NCBI RefSeq assembly: GCF_033115175.1
Contig: NC_084850.1
Coordinates: 100,875,439-100,939,438 of the forward strand
Direction of reading: 5' to 3'
DNA length: 64,000 bases
DNA from: Lepus europaeus
Taxonomy: Eukaryota; Chordata; Mammalia; Lagomorpha; Leporidae
The notes under the pieces were generated by a model. The model did no database searches, was not told the origin of the DNA, and saw only the letters and a program-made list of their open reading frames with translations. This document shows, piece by piece, positions 34,201 through 47,900 of the stretch (position 1 is the stretch's first letter; every line of letters begins with the position of its first letter). The translations under genes were made by a program, and so were the position numbers.

Positions 34201-36683
34201 TCTGTGTGTTGTAGTACCAAGGCAGAATTCTCATTCATTCACTAATTCATTCTATCATTCCTGTAGGTTCCAAATTGATATGGAAAGTTCTGGGGTTGAA
34301 GATCCTCCTATTCCACAGCCCTTATCATTGCCCCATCCCCTTTGCACTTGCCACCATTGTCTCCATACTCTAGTGGATGGGTTCATCTCTGTTCACTTTA
34401 ACTCTCTTCTCCCACTTCAGGCACTGAGCAAGAGCAAGAAAGCTCAGGTAAGGGAACCCATGGAGGGTGAGTATGTCTGGGAAGCTGTGTGTTAGTGGAG
34501 ATATTTCTGCATGTTGAGCTCTCCTTGTACTGCCCTTTCTTTCTCTCAGTGTATCCTTGAATCTGTGACTAACAGTCATGTGTTTGTTTTCCTGTGTTGG
34601 TCTTGCACCCTGCTTCTCTGTGTCTCTATACTTCTCAATTTCTCTGTCTTCATCCTTTTTTTTTTTTTTTTTTGAGGTGCCCTCTGCCCCATCTCTCTGT
34701 CCTCCTGTCCCTCTCTCTAACCCTTGTTTTTCTCTCCAACCTTCTCTGACTTCTCTCCTCCACCCATTCCTATCTCTGTCATTTCTCTTTTCTTTTTTTT
34801 CCTTATTTCCTTTCTTTCCTTCCCTCCCTCCCTTCCTCTCTTTCTTTCTTTCCCCCTCTCCTTCCTTCCTTCTCTCTCTCTCTTTGCTTCCATCTCCCCA
34901 TTCCTCTATCTTTCCTGACTTGTTTCTTTCCCTGAGCCTCCCTCTGTTCTGTTTTCTTCTTGTTTGATCTTTCTATTCTTGCCTTTATTTCTCTTTTTCC
35001 CTTCCAATGACTCTCTTTTTCTGTCCCCGTTCCCCTGTCTCTCTTTACCTCCTCTTCCCATCATGATTTCCCCATCTTTACCCCACTCTCTCCCTTCCTG
35101 TCTCTCCCTCTCCATCTCTCTCTCATCTTCCTGATTTTCCCTCCTCTCTACTCCCCATGTCTCTCTCCCCCATCACTTGTTCTCATTCTATCTCTAATCT
35201 ATCACCTCATTCCCTTTACCCTATGTTTTCTCCCCATGCCATTTTCTCTCCCTCTCTTTCTTTGTCCTACCCCCATCCTTTCTGCCCCTGATGGATTCCT
35301 GGCCCATGTCTGCCACTGCAGGAGGTCGAGGTACTGCTGAGTGAAAATGAGATGTTGCAGGCAAAGCTGCACAGCCAGGAGGAGGACTTCCGCTTGCAGA
35401 ACAGCACACTCATGGCCGAGTTCAGCAAGGTGCTGGTGCCCAGGAGAGCCCCAGGGGAAAGGCAGGGTGGGGAAAGGCAGCAAGGGTGGTTGGACAGGGT
35501 CTGGCATTGGAGCACTGTCCTTGGTGCTGAAATAGGTCCTGGACTGCTGCTGGGGGGCAATGATTTGACAGAAGGGCTCACTCACTGTTCTGGGATCAGG
35601 AGGCTTCCAGCCATGAAGTCAACTGGTTCCTGGCCAAGTCATTTCTTTTCTTTGGGCTTCAAGTCTCCCCATGTATAATTGGGGTCAATGCTGTGGAACT
35701 CTAGGGTATTGAGGAATTTAGGTAATGCTTAATATGGGATGGAAAGGTGTTCAAGCTACTTCCCTTTTCTCTGCCTTCCCTTTGTCTGACATGAGCCTGG
35801 GGTTCATTCTGGATTGACTAATTCTATCTCCTCACTGATTTTAGTGTACTGTTTTTAAAAATACTGGGTAGTTGGAAACATTAACTATTGTTCCCTATTT
35901 GTTTTATGTACCTTTGGTTAACAACTTACTAAGTTTTTAGTGTGTATTTTTAAAGATTTCTTTATTTGAAAGGTGGAGTGAGAGAGAGGTACAGAAATAT
36001 ATCTTCCATCTGATGGTTCATTCCTCAAATGGTCTCAGTAGCCAGGTATAGGCCAGGCCAAAGCCAAGAACTAGAAACTCCATACTGATCTCTCATATGC
36101 ATGGCAGTGGCCTGAGTATGTGGGGCATCTTCCAGTGCCTCCCCAGGAACATTTGTAGGAAGCTAAATCAGAAGTAGAGGACTGAGTACTTGAACTGGCA
36201 TTCTGATATGGGATGCCAGCATTGTCAGCTAAGGCTTAAATCACTGCATCACAATGTTGGCCCCTTAGTGTAGGGGTGGGGAGCACCCGGCCCATGGGCC
36301 ATATGAGGCCTGTGCAATCATTTGGTCTGGCCCTGCCAAGGCAACCACAGGTGGGACTTGAAATTCAGTAACTTGGGGCTGGCACTGTGGCATAGAGGAT
36401 TAAGCCACTATCTGCAGCTCTGGCATCCCATATGGGCACTAGTTCAAGCCCTGGCTCTTCCACTTCTAATCTAGTTCCATGCTAATGTGCCTGGGAAAGC
36501 AACAGAGGATATCCCAGGTCCTTGGGCCCCTGCACCCACATAGGAGAGCTGGAAGAAGCTCCTGGCTACTGGCTTTGGTCTGGCCCAGCCCTGGCCATTG
36601 TGGCCATTTGGTGAGTGAACCAGCAGATGGAAGATCTCTGGAAGATCTCTCTCTGTCTTTCCCTTTCTCTCTCTAATTCTGTC

Positions 36684-36739
<56 letters not shown>

Positions 36740-37861
36740 TTTTTTTTAAAGGAAATTCAATAACTCTATAGCAGGCTAATTTTTAAGTTGATAATTTTGT
36801 GTGAACCATAAATGATATTATAATTATCTAAATGATCCTTGGCAGAAAAAAGGTTACCTAACCTTAGTGTGTTTTTTTTTAAGTTTTTTTTTATTTTTAA
36901 TTTTTTTTTTTATTTTTGACAGGCAGAGTGGACAGTGAGAGAGAGAGACAGAGAGAAAGGTCTTCCTTTACTGTTGGTTTACCCTCCAATGGCCGCTGCG
37001 ACCGGCGTGCTGCGGCCAGCACACTGCGCTGATCCGAAGGCAGGAGCCAGGTGCTTCTCCTGGTCTCCCATGAGGTGCAGGGCCCAAGCACTTGGGCCAT
37101 CCTCCACTGCCTTCCCAGGCCATAGCAGAGAGCTGGCCTGGAAGAGAGGCAACCAGAACAGAATCCGGCACCCCGACCGGGACTAGAACCTGGTGTGCTG
37201 GCGCTGCTAGGTGGAGGATTAGCCTGTTGAGCTACTGTGCCGGCCAAAGTTTTTTTTATTTTTTTTGAGAGGCAGAGTCACACAGAGGTAAGTTAGTGGA
37301 GAGAGAGAGAATCTTCCATCTTCTGGTTCACCCCTCAAATGGCAGCAATGGCCGGGTCTTGGCCAGCCTGAAGCTAGGAGCCAGGAGCTTCCTCCAGGTT
37401 TCTCACACAGGTGCAGGGGCCCGAGGACTTGGGTCATATCCTGCTGCTTTCTCAGGCACATTAGCAGGGAGCTGGATTGGAATTAGAATAGCCAGGAAGC
37501 GACCTGGCACCCACATAGGATGCCAGTGCTGTAAGCTGTGTTAGCCTGCTGAGCCACAATGTTTTGCTCCCTTGGGAGCAAAAATGGTGTTTCTAAGTCC
37601 ACCTAAGAAGATAGTGCTTAAGACCTTGGAGCTGGCGCTGTGGTGTAGTGGGTAAAGCTGCCACCTGCTGTGCTGGCATCCCATAGGGACACCATTTTGA
37701 GTCCCAGCTGTTCCACTTCTTATCCAGCTCTCTGCTATGGCCTGGGAAAGCAGTAGAAGATTGCCCAAGTCCTTGGGCCCCTGCACCTGTGTGGGAGACC
37801 CAGAAGAACCTCCTGGCTCTGGCCATTGTGGCCATCTGGGGAGTGAACCAGCAGATGGAAG

Positions 37862-37908
<47 letters not shown>

Positions 37909-38929
37909 TCTCTCCCTCTCCCTCTCCCTCCCTCTCCCTCTTTCTCTCCCTGCCTCTGCCTCTCTGTAACTCTACCTTCAAATAAATGAATTCATTTTTT
38001 AAAAAAGATCTTAAAAACAAAACAAAAGGGGCTTATATGTGACACATGGTGTTAAGCTTCAGGTTGCAACTCTGGTATTCCATGTGGGAACTAAGGTTCT
38101 ATTGGCTTCTCTGCTTCTGATGCAGCTCTCTGATAATGTGCCTGGGATGGCAGCAGAAGATAGTCCAAGTACTTGGGCCCCTGCCACCCACAAGAGGGAC
38201 TTAGATGAAGTTCTGGGTCCCTGGCTTTGGTCCTTTGCAGCCCAGGCCATTGCAGCCATTTGGGGAGTGAACTAGCAAATAGACAATCTTGTCTTCTCTC
38301 CATCTATCCCTTTCTGACACTCTACCTTTCAAATAAGTAACTGTGTAAATCTTTAACGAGAAAAAAAAATCAAAGATAATCTTTAAGCAGGTGTAATACC
38401 AGGAGAGGCAGTTGAGCAAGCAGTAGTTCTTTGTAAGGACTCTGGGGCCAGAAGGCCTGGATTGGAAATTCTTGGCTGCACCATCTACTACCTTGAAACC
38501 TTGGACCTGTACCACCTGCCAGTTTCTTTTACTACCTGCCTGTATCATGGTTCCCAAACATTTAAAATGGAAATGCTGACAGTCACAAGGTGTACCTCAC
38601 TGACCTTTCACAAGGACTAAATTGGTTAATGTATGTAAGTCACATAGAACAGGGCCTTGGCACAGTCTCTGCTGTGGACAGGCTAGCTACTAATCATCTC
38701 CTATCAATCTTCTATTAATTTATTTTCCATCTATAATATATCTCAACTTTTAAAAAGTTTTGTTTGTATTTCTGGTTACCTCAATCCTCATCACCTGCCA
38801 CCTGCTCTATTTCCACAGTCTTTTCATTGCTAGTTTCCTCTATTGGTCCACGCCACAGAGATGGTTCTGACCTTCAGCTCTGACTATATCATTCCTTTTG
38901 TTTTTATCTATTTGTTTATTTCCATTTTA

Positions 38930-38960
<31 letters not shown>

Positions 38961-41900
38961 TCTCCCATCCTCTGGTTTACTTCTTAAATGGCCACAACAG
39001 GCAGGGCTGGGCTAGGCCAATGCTGGGAGTCTGGGACTCAATCCCAGGATGCACTTTAGTGGGAAACCAGAATTGGAAACCAAGCTAGGGGTTGGACCCA
39101 GGCTGGCTAAGCCAAACATCTGCCTCCATATCACTCTATTAAACAGTGTCTTCCAGTGGGACCCCACCCTGTGTTCAGAGCCCCTGGTGCTCACATAACT
39201 ACTGGTTTCAGCAACCGACTTCTCACTGCTTCTTGTGTCCAGCCTCTGTGGTGCCATGAGGCAGAGGCAGGCATTTGTCCATAAATTCAGTTCCTATTTC
39301 CCTGCACCCTGGGTCAGGCACTGTCTTCCTAGTCCCCTTCTCCCTTCCAAGAGCTAGATGTGCTCACAGAAATCCCTGGGCTCAAAGCTTGCCTCAATCC
39401 TTTGTTTACAAAGATGGTTCAACTCAATTGTTCTTTCAACAAAGAGTTACTGAGAACCCTGTGTGTGCCCTATGTTATGGCTATACAGTTGTGAGCAACA
39501 CAGAGTGGTCCCCACTTTTGGGTTACTTACATTCTGGGGGTGGAACAAAGAGGATAACTCACTGAACAAACAATAGTAGTGATAGCTGACTTTTTAAAAA
39601 AAAGATTTATTTATTTATTTGAAAGTCAAAATTACACAGAGAGAAGGAGAGACAGAGAAAGAGAGGTCTTCCATCCAATGGTTCAGTCTGCAATTGTCTG
39701 CAATGGCTGGAGCTGTGCTGATCTGAAACCAGGAGCCATGAGCTTTTTCTGGGTCTCCCAAGTGAGTGCAGGGGCCCAAGGACTTGGGCCATCTTCTACT
39801 GCTTTCCCAGGCCATAGCAGGGAGCTGGATCGGAAGTGGAGCAGCTGGGACTTGAACCGGCGCCCATATGGGATGCTGGCAACTGCAGGCAGTGGTTTTA
39901 CCCACTACACCACAGTGGTGACCCCAAGAACTGCTACTTTAGAAGTGACTTCTGAGCAGAGCACTGAAGGATACAGATACACCAATCGTGTGAAGATCTA
40001 AATCAAAGAAATAGTATTCCGGGTAGAAAAGAAATGAAGCAATACAAAAAAAATTATGGGCCTCAGTATTGTCACCTAAAAGTGGTGACAAGGGACCATG
40101 TCAGAACTGCTGTGATAGCTGTCCATTAGCCACATGTTAAGCATACAGCAGATGTAGGCAGTGTTGGTCCTGGAAGTGTCCTGAAAGTTACCTGTAAATG
40201 CCTGAGCTGAGAAGGAACTTTCCTTGGGCCTGGGACCCAGGACACAGAAGGCTTCACAGAAGAGAGTGGCTCTGGGGCTATCCATGGTCCTGACAGCTTC
40301 CAGAGGTGCCAGTATCTTGGGTTGCATGGTGAGGTTGGGAGAAGACAAGGGAAAAAAAAAAATTGTTCACAGTACCCTCATCCTCTTTTTATTTATTTTA
40401 ATGTTTTGTTTATTTTTATTTACTTGAAAATCAGAGAGAGAGAGAGAGAGAGATCTTTCATCTACTGTCTGTTCTCCAAATGCCTGCAACAGCCAGGGCT
40501 GGGCCAGACTAAAATCATGGCCAGGAACTCCACCCTGGTCTGCCACATGGGTGGCAGGACCCAAGTACTTGAGCCATCTTCTGCTGCCTCCTTGGGTGTG
40601 CATTAGCAGGAAACTGGTTTGGAAGTGGATGTGGGACTTGATCCCAGGCACACTGATAATGGGATGCAGGCATTCCCAAACAGCAGGTTAATCCACTGCA
40701 CCACAAGACCAGCCCCTTTATTTTTATTTGTTTGAGAGGCGCACACACACACACACACACACACCCCAAGCTCTTCATTTGCTGATTCACTCCCCAAATG
40801 CCCACAACAGCCTGGACTGGGCCAGGCAAAAGCTGGGAGCCAGGAAATCAACCCATGTGTCTCACATAGGTGTCAGTGACCCACATATTTGAGTCACCTG
40901 CTGTCTCCCAGGTGCGTGTTATTTGGAAGCAGAGCTGTGAGTCGAACCCAGGCACTCCAATATGGGATGTGTGTATCCCAAGTGATGTCTTAATTGCCAC
41001 ACCAAATGCCCGCCCTCTGTTTCTTATCCTCTTTGATGCTTCCATTTTTTAAAATATTTATTTGTTTATTTAAAAGACAAGAGTTACAGAGAAAGAGTGG
41101 GAGGGAGAAACAGAGAGAGAGGAGATCTTCCATCAGCTGGTTTGCTCCCCAAGTGGCCCCAATAACTCAAGATGGGCTGATCCAAAACCAGGAGCATGGA
41201 GCTTCATCTGTGTCTCTCATGTGGGTGCAGGGATCCTCTGCTGCTTTCCCAGGCTCATTATCAGGAAACGGGATGGGAAGTGGAGCAGCCGGGACTTGAA
41301 CCGGCACCTATATGGGATGCTGGTGCTGCTTGCAGTGGCTTTACCAGTGACACCACAGCACTGGCCCCTTGACACTGCCATTTCACAGACCTGCAGCATT
41401 ATTTAGCATCCCTCCCTCAGTATCCTTATGTGTAAAATGTGAGAGCACCTACAACATAGGGGCGTTTTGAGAATTTAAGGAATTGTGGAGTGCATGGCCC
41501 GGTGCTGTTTTGGTTTCACTCAGTGTTGTTCTGATCTGCTGCTGCTGCTGCTGCTTCTCTACTTCTCTCTTCCTATGCTCAGCTCTGCAGCCAGTTGGAA
41601 CAGCTGGAGCGGGAGAACCAGAAACTGAAGGATGGGTCTGCTGGAGCAGTGGCTGCCCAAGTGGAGCCCCATGTGGATGGGGAGCTGCTCAGGCTGCAGG
41701 CGGAGAACACAGCATTGCAGAAGAACGTGGCAGGTACTGGGGGGCCCTCCTGGGGGTGGCGACCTTGGAATTTGAGTAGAGCAAGGAAAGGTATTGTCCT
41801 CTTAAGGGGGGTGGCGACCTTGGAATTTGAGTAGAGCAAGGAAAGGTATTGTCCTCTTAAGGGAGGGAGAGGGGCTTCAGGGTGAGGTGTGGCCCTGCCA

Positions 41901-44900
41901 CCAGTGTGTGGCTCTGGACAAGTCATTCCACATCTCTTAGCCAAAGCTCCCTTGTCTACAAACATGTCTGCCGCCTGGAAGAGGGCAGTAGACATAGGAG
42001 GTAACCTGCATTTAGTTCAACATCTGGTACCTGGAAAATGTTAGAGAAGAGCAACTTGAACACTGAAAAGGACATACTTGCTAAGTGGAGAAAACGAAGG
42101 AACAATGTGAAAATTGTGAGCCTAGATCCTAAGTGGAGTTTGGAAGGAAAGCTGAGTAGGAAGTCCATGGTGTGTGAACCTTGGAGAGCAGCTGGGGCTG
42201 GTATGCTGTTGGCTGCTGGCTCAATGACCAGGAGGGAGACTCTATAGAATATGGATAGGAAGTTAGAGGAGGGATTCAGCTGTAAGTCGTAGGTGCAGCA
42301 TGATGGACATGGCCTTGGAGGGCTCTTAGTGGAGGCTGGAAGATCAAGAAGAGGGATTGGGAAACCAGGTTGCATTAATAAGATCTCAGTGGTTGGTAGT
42401 GTTTAAAATAATTGTGAGAGGTGAGGACAGGGCTGGAGCTTCATTTGATAGGCTGTGGTCATTTGGAAGGGTCAAAGGCCAGTTCTCTCTCTAGTTGAGG
42501 CATGGCAAGGACTTCAGAGATGACCTCATCCATCATATGTCCCTGTTCTACTCAACAGCCCTGCAGGAGCGCTATGAGAAAGAGGCCGGGAAGACCTCAG
42601 CTGTCGTTGGGGGTCAGGGAGACCCCTCAGGGGGCCTGGCCCCCACGCCATTGGCAGAGGTGGAGTTGAAGTGGGAAATGGAGAAAGAGGAAAAGAGATT
42701 ACTCTGGGAACAGCTGCAAGGCTTGGAGGTGAATCTAGTTTTGTTGAGATTGGGATGCCAGGAGGCAGCAGGTGCCCTGGCTCTGCCCATGGTCCCATGG
42801 AGATGTCTGTGACATCATCATCTCATGGACTGACACGGCGGGGGAGGCAGGAGGATGGGAAGGCAGAGGCCTTCTCCCCTCCTTGATGACAGCAACCCCA
42901 TTTTTCCTTCCCTGCAGAGCTCAAAACAAGCTGAGACATCCAGGCTGCAAGAGGAACTTGCTAAGGTGGGGCTTCTGGGTGCTTCCTTAATCTGTGCCAC
43001 ACTCCACTCCCCACCTTCCAGGGCAAAAGGGGCATTGTGTCCTCTCCAAGCCTCAGCTTCATCACCTGTGAAATGGAGAGACCCACACTTAGGTCTCCAT
43101 TGTTTTCAATATGGAATGGGTTCATGCGGTCCCACCATATCTTGTACATCACAGAATCCACCCCTTCTATCTCCTCCTATTGTCTGCTCATTTGTTCATT
43201 CATTCATTCATTCATTCATCTAGCCAAGCATTTATAGATTCCTGATCCTTAGGACCTGGAAACCCAGTGGTGAGACAACAGATCATGATCTTGGGTTCAC
43301 CCAAGCCTCACCATTCTGTGACATGGCCATTGGCCACTATTTTGGGCTTTGGAGCCTGTGGGGTCCAGGTGGAGATATTATTGTAGCTGTTGACCAGCTA
43401 GGACTCAGTTTGTCCATTTGTAAAACCAGTGGTACTCGCTTCTTGGGGCTGTTCTGAGCACTCCACGAGATAACATGAATAAATCGTGGCTTCCAGAAAG
43501 GCCTGAGTAACAGGTATCTATAAATATTAAGTCTTTTTCTGTGTTTAATATTATTCTTACTGTTGTCTCTTGTCCATATCCCCTACACTCCCCAGCTCTC
43601 CGAGAAACTGAAAAAGAAACAAGAAAGGTAATTTTCCTTTTTTCAGGGGCTTTGAGGGACAAGGTGGGGGGTTTGACTTGTGGGGCTGACCCATCTGGGT
43701 GTGTCTTTCCTGGCCAGTTTTTGCCGTCTGCAGACAGAAAAGGAAACACTATTCAATGACAGCAGGTAACTGCCAGGGTTGGGGGCCTGAGGACAGCGCC
43801 CAGCAGAGTTACCTGAAGGCCACGGGGCCTGAGCTAGGAGACAGCCTCAAGCCATGCCCAATGTGCTCCCTTCCTGTCACCCCCAGGAACAAGATTGAGG
43901 AGTTACAACAGCGGAAGGAAGCAGATCTCAAAGCGCAGTTGGCTCGTACCCAGAAGCTACAGCAGGAACTTGAGGCTGCCAATCAGGCAAGTGGGGCTGG
44001 CTTCTGAGATCCCTGGGGTAGAGACCAGGGCTGGGTGTCTGGGGAGGTCTGAGGTCCCTGGGGTAGAGACCAGGGCTGGGTGTCTGGGGAGGTCTGAGGT
44101 CCCTGGGGTAGAGACCAGGGCTGGGTGTCTGGGGAGGTCTGAGGTCCCTGGGGTAGAGACCAGGGCTGGGTGTCTGGGGAGGTCTGAGGTCCCTGGGGTA
44201 GAGACCAGGGCTGGGTGTCTGGGGAGGTCTGAGGTCCCTGGGGTAGAGACCAGGGCTGGGTGTCTGGGGAGGTCTGAGGTCCCTGGGGTAGAGACCAGGG
44301 CTGGGTGTCTGGGGAGGTCTGAGGTCCCTGGGGTAGAGACCAGCGCTGGGTGTCTGGGGAGGTCTGAGGTCCCTGGGGTAGAGACCAGGGCTGGGTGTCT
44401 GGGGAGGTCTGAGGTCCCTGGGGTAGAGACCAGGGCTGGGTGTCTGGGGAGGTCTGAGGTCCCTGGGGTAGAGACCAGGGCTGGGTGTCTGGGGAGGTCT
44501 GAGGTCCCTGGGGTAGAGACCAGGGCTGGGTGTCTGGGGAGGTCTGAGGTCCCTGGGGTAGAGACCAGGGCTGGGTGTCTGGGGAGGTCTGAGGTCCCTG
44601 GGGTAGAGACCAGGGCTGGGTGTCTGGGGAGGTCTGAGGTCCCTGGGGTAGAGACCAGGGCTGGGTGTCTGGGGAGGTCTGAGGTCCCTGGGGTAGAGAC
44701 CAGGGCTGGGTGTCTGGGGAGGTCTGAGGTCCCTGGGGTAGAGACCAGGGCTGGGTGTCTGGGGAGGTCTGAGGTCCCTGGGGTAGAGACCAGGGCTGGG
44801 TGTCTGGGGAGGTCTGAGGTCCCTGGGGTAGAGACCAGGGCTGGGTGTCTGGGGAGGTCTGAGGTCCCTGGGGTAGAGACCAGGGCTGGGTGTCTGGGGA

Positions 44901-47900
44901 GGTCTGAGGTCCCTGGGGTAGAGACCAGGGCTGGGTGTCTGGGGAGGTCTGAGGTCCCTGGGGTAGAGACCAGGGCTGGGTGTCTGGGGAGGTCTGAGGT
45001 CCCTGGAGGCCAGTTCAGGAGTCTGATAGTTCCTGTGTTGGAAATACAGGGACCAGGTATTTCCTAGCCCCCTGCCCCCCACCAGGAGCTAGGGGAGTAG
45101 GGAGTGAGGGAGTCCTGAGAGCCCTAGGAGTTGGGATAGGAGTCTGCATGAATCAGAGACTCTGAGGGATGGAGGACTTGAGGGAATGTGGGCCACAAAT
45201 TTGTGTGAATCTGAAACTCCTGGGCTTGGAGACAGGAGGGTGGCCACTGGGGACTGGGACCAGGAATTGTGAATCTGAATTCCCTAGAGGCTGGGTAACT
45301 TCAAGGCCTTTGAGGGTCTGGAGTTGTCAGTGAATTTGAGACTCCCAGGGGCTGAATGGATATAAGATTTTCAAGGGTAAAACAGTCGGGGATGCAGGCT
45401 GAGTGCATTTGAGATTCTGAGGGTCTGTGGACTGGTTTGGGACTGAGACACCTAGGAAGTGGAATCACATGGGTGGTGTGGTTCTGATCCCCTGGGGGCA
45501 GGGAACCAAAGCTGAAAGGGATGGTGGGGGGACGACAGCAAAAGTCTAGGTGGGTCTGAGGCTCCTGGGGTTTAGGGGCTGGATGGCCTTAAAGCCTCTG
45601 GGTGTCTTCCTCAAAGGGACAAGTCTGAGGTCCCTTGAAATGGAGGATATAGTGGCTTGTGGGCCTAGCACCCCTAGAATTAAAAACATGGGGGTTGGTG
45701 CAGGAGTCTGGAGAAAGCTGAACCCCCCCCCCCCACCCAAGAGCTGGTGGTTGGCTGGGTCTGAATATCTCCAGAGACTGGGGACCAGGGTGACAGATGG
45801 GAGGGTCAGTCTGAGAGCTTACTAGAAGCAAGAGGCTAGGAGATTGTATGAATTTGAGACTTCCGGGTTCTGGCCCAATAAGCTTGGGTAGATCTGAGAC
45901 TCTTGTGAGCTAGGGACATGGAGGCTGAGTGTGTCTGAAAGTCCCAGTGGTTGGGATCAGGAGTCTGGGCAAAGCTGTAGTCTGTGGATATTGACTGCAT
46001 CTGGGATCCCTGGGGGCTGAATGTGTCTGAGAATCATAGGCCCCTTGAGCTGGAGTCTGGGGAGTGGGAGGCCTCTTAGGGATGAGGGCTGAGTGAGTTG
46101 GAAATCCTCCCACCCCAGGCGCTAAGGCCAGGAGCTCAGGTGTGTCTGAGATGCCTGGAGACTGGGACAGAACAGAGGGGACACATGTGTCAGGGGCCCC
46201 TGGGCTAATGAGCTGGAGTCCAGGTGAACCTGAGCTTTCTGATGGTTGTGTTGTCTGAGACCCACAGGAACTGTGGGTTAGATGTGCTGTTCGGTGGTCA
46301 AAGAGGGAGTCTGTGGTTTATACATACAACAGGGGGAGCTGAGATCTGGAATGGGCTCCCCTGACCTGTTCCCCACAGAGCTTGGCAGAGCTGAGAGATC
46401 AGCGGCAGGGGGAGCGACTGGAGCATGCAGCAGCTTTGCGGGCCTTGCAAGATCAGGTACGTTGTACTAGGTGGGCTTGGGGAGATGGAATTGAATGAGC
46501 GCAGCCTGAGTGGGCCCACACAAGCAGGCAAGGCTCTGGGAGGGGGAAGGGGGGCCTGCTTCCCCTACTCTGGGGTGTGTGTGTGTGTGTACGTGTGTAT
46601 GTGTGTCTGGCTGTCTCCCTGTCTCTCTTCTTTCTTGGCTGCAAGCAAGTTCTGTCCTCCTGTTCTGGACCTGCTCTCACCTGTTGTGGGGCTGGGCCAG
46701 GTGTCCATCCAGAGTGCAGATGCGCAGGAACAAGTGGAAGGGCTTTTGGCTGAGAACAATGCCTTGAGGACTAGCCTGGCTGCCCTGGAGCAGGTACAGG
46801 ACACCTGGGAACCTTTGCTGATCCTTCCCCAGCTCTCCGGACTCCCTCTGCTTCTGATCCACATCGGGGCAGGGTGGTCTGGACCCCGTGCTGCTCCCCT
46901 GCCTCTGTTTCTGTTTCTCCTTTCTGTTGGCTTCCAGTCCTCTCCTCTCTGGCCATCCATCCCTGCTTCCCTGGCATTCATGTTTCTCTCCAGTAAAGTG
47001 CATGAAATGGACTAAGCTTAAGTGGCCATTGAATGAATCCTCTTTAGCGAGCTCTCTCTCTAAGTATTTATCTGCATGCAGCCACCACCCAGATTAAGAT
47101 ACAGAGCACTTTCAGTAGCTTAGATGGTCCTCTTTACTCCTTCCCAGTCAGTTCTCCCCCAAAAGTAACCATTATTCTGATGTCTGGCAACCTAGATTCA
47201 TTTCACTTGTTCTTTAACTTCATATAAATGGAATTAGAAACTCTTTCTCTCTGGCTTCTTTCTGGCAGCATTATGTTGATGAGATTTATCCATGTGTAGC
47301 CATCTGGTCTTTTTTTTTTAAGAAAAATATTTATTTATTTGAAAAGCAGAGTTGCAGAAGGAGAGAGAGAGAGAGAGACAGAGAGAGACAGAGAGACAGA
47401 GAGAGAGAGAGAGGTCTTCCATCTGCTGGTTCACTTCCCAGATGGCTGCAATGGCCAGAACTGCACCGATCCAAAGCCAGGAGCCAGGAGCTTCTTCCTG
47501 GTCTCCCACTTGAGTGCAGGGGCCCAAGTACCTGGGCCATCCTCTGCTGCTTTCCCAGGCACATTAGCAGAGAGCTGGATTGGAAGTGGAGCAGCCGGGA
47601 CTCAAACCAACACCCATATGAGATGCTACCACTGCAGGCCACGGTTTAACCTACTATGTCACAACTTTGGCCCCACCATCTGTTCTTTTACCACTGTGTA
47701 ATATTCCATTGTATGAATAGACCACATTTATTCATTTCCCTTCTCATTACTGCCACTTTCTCCAGATCCAAACAGCAAAGACCCAGGAACTGAATATGCT
47801 CCGGGAACAGACCACCAGTCTGGCAGCTGAATTGCAGCAGCGGCTGGACGAGTATGAGGACCTCATGGGACAAAAAGATGACCTCAACTCCCAGCTCCAG

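Larger units (their letters stand above)
36268..36870. mobile_element. hAT-like DNA transposon fragment (tentative) hosting a CSINE
   Basis: One end reads TAGTGTAGGGGTGGGGAGC with GGCCCATGGGCCATATGAGG; the other ends GGTTACCTAACCTTAGTGTG, whose complement resembles the first. The middle is split by a CSINE at 36375-36752. Confidence 0.45.

Noticed and set aside
44003-45006. CRISPR-like regular array
   Set aside because: There are no unique spacers between repeats; it is a plain head-to-tail tandem repeat in a mammalian intron.
43895-45082. Reading frames of about 385-390 codons on both strands over the minisatellite
   Set aside because: They exist only because the 45-bp unit is a multiple of three and lacks stops; the peptide is a 15-residue repeat and the tract lies in an intron.
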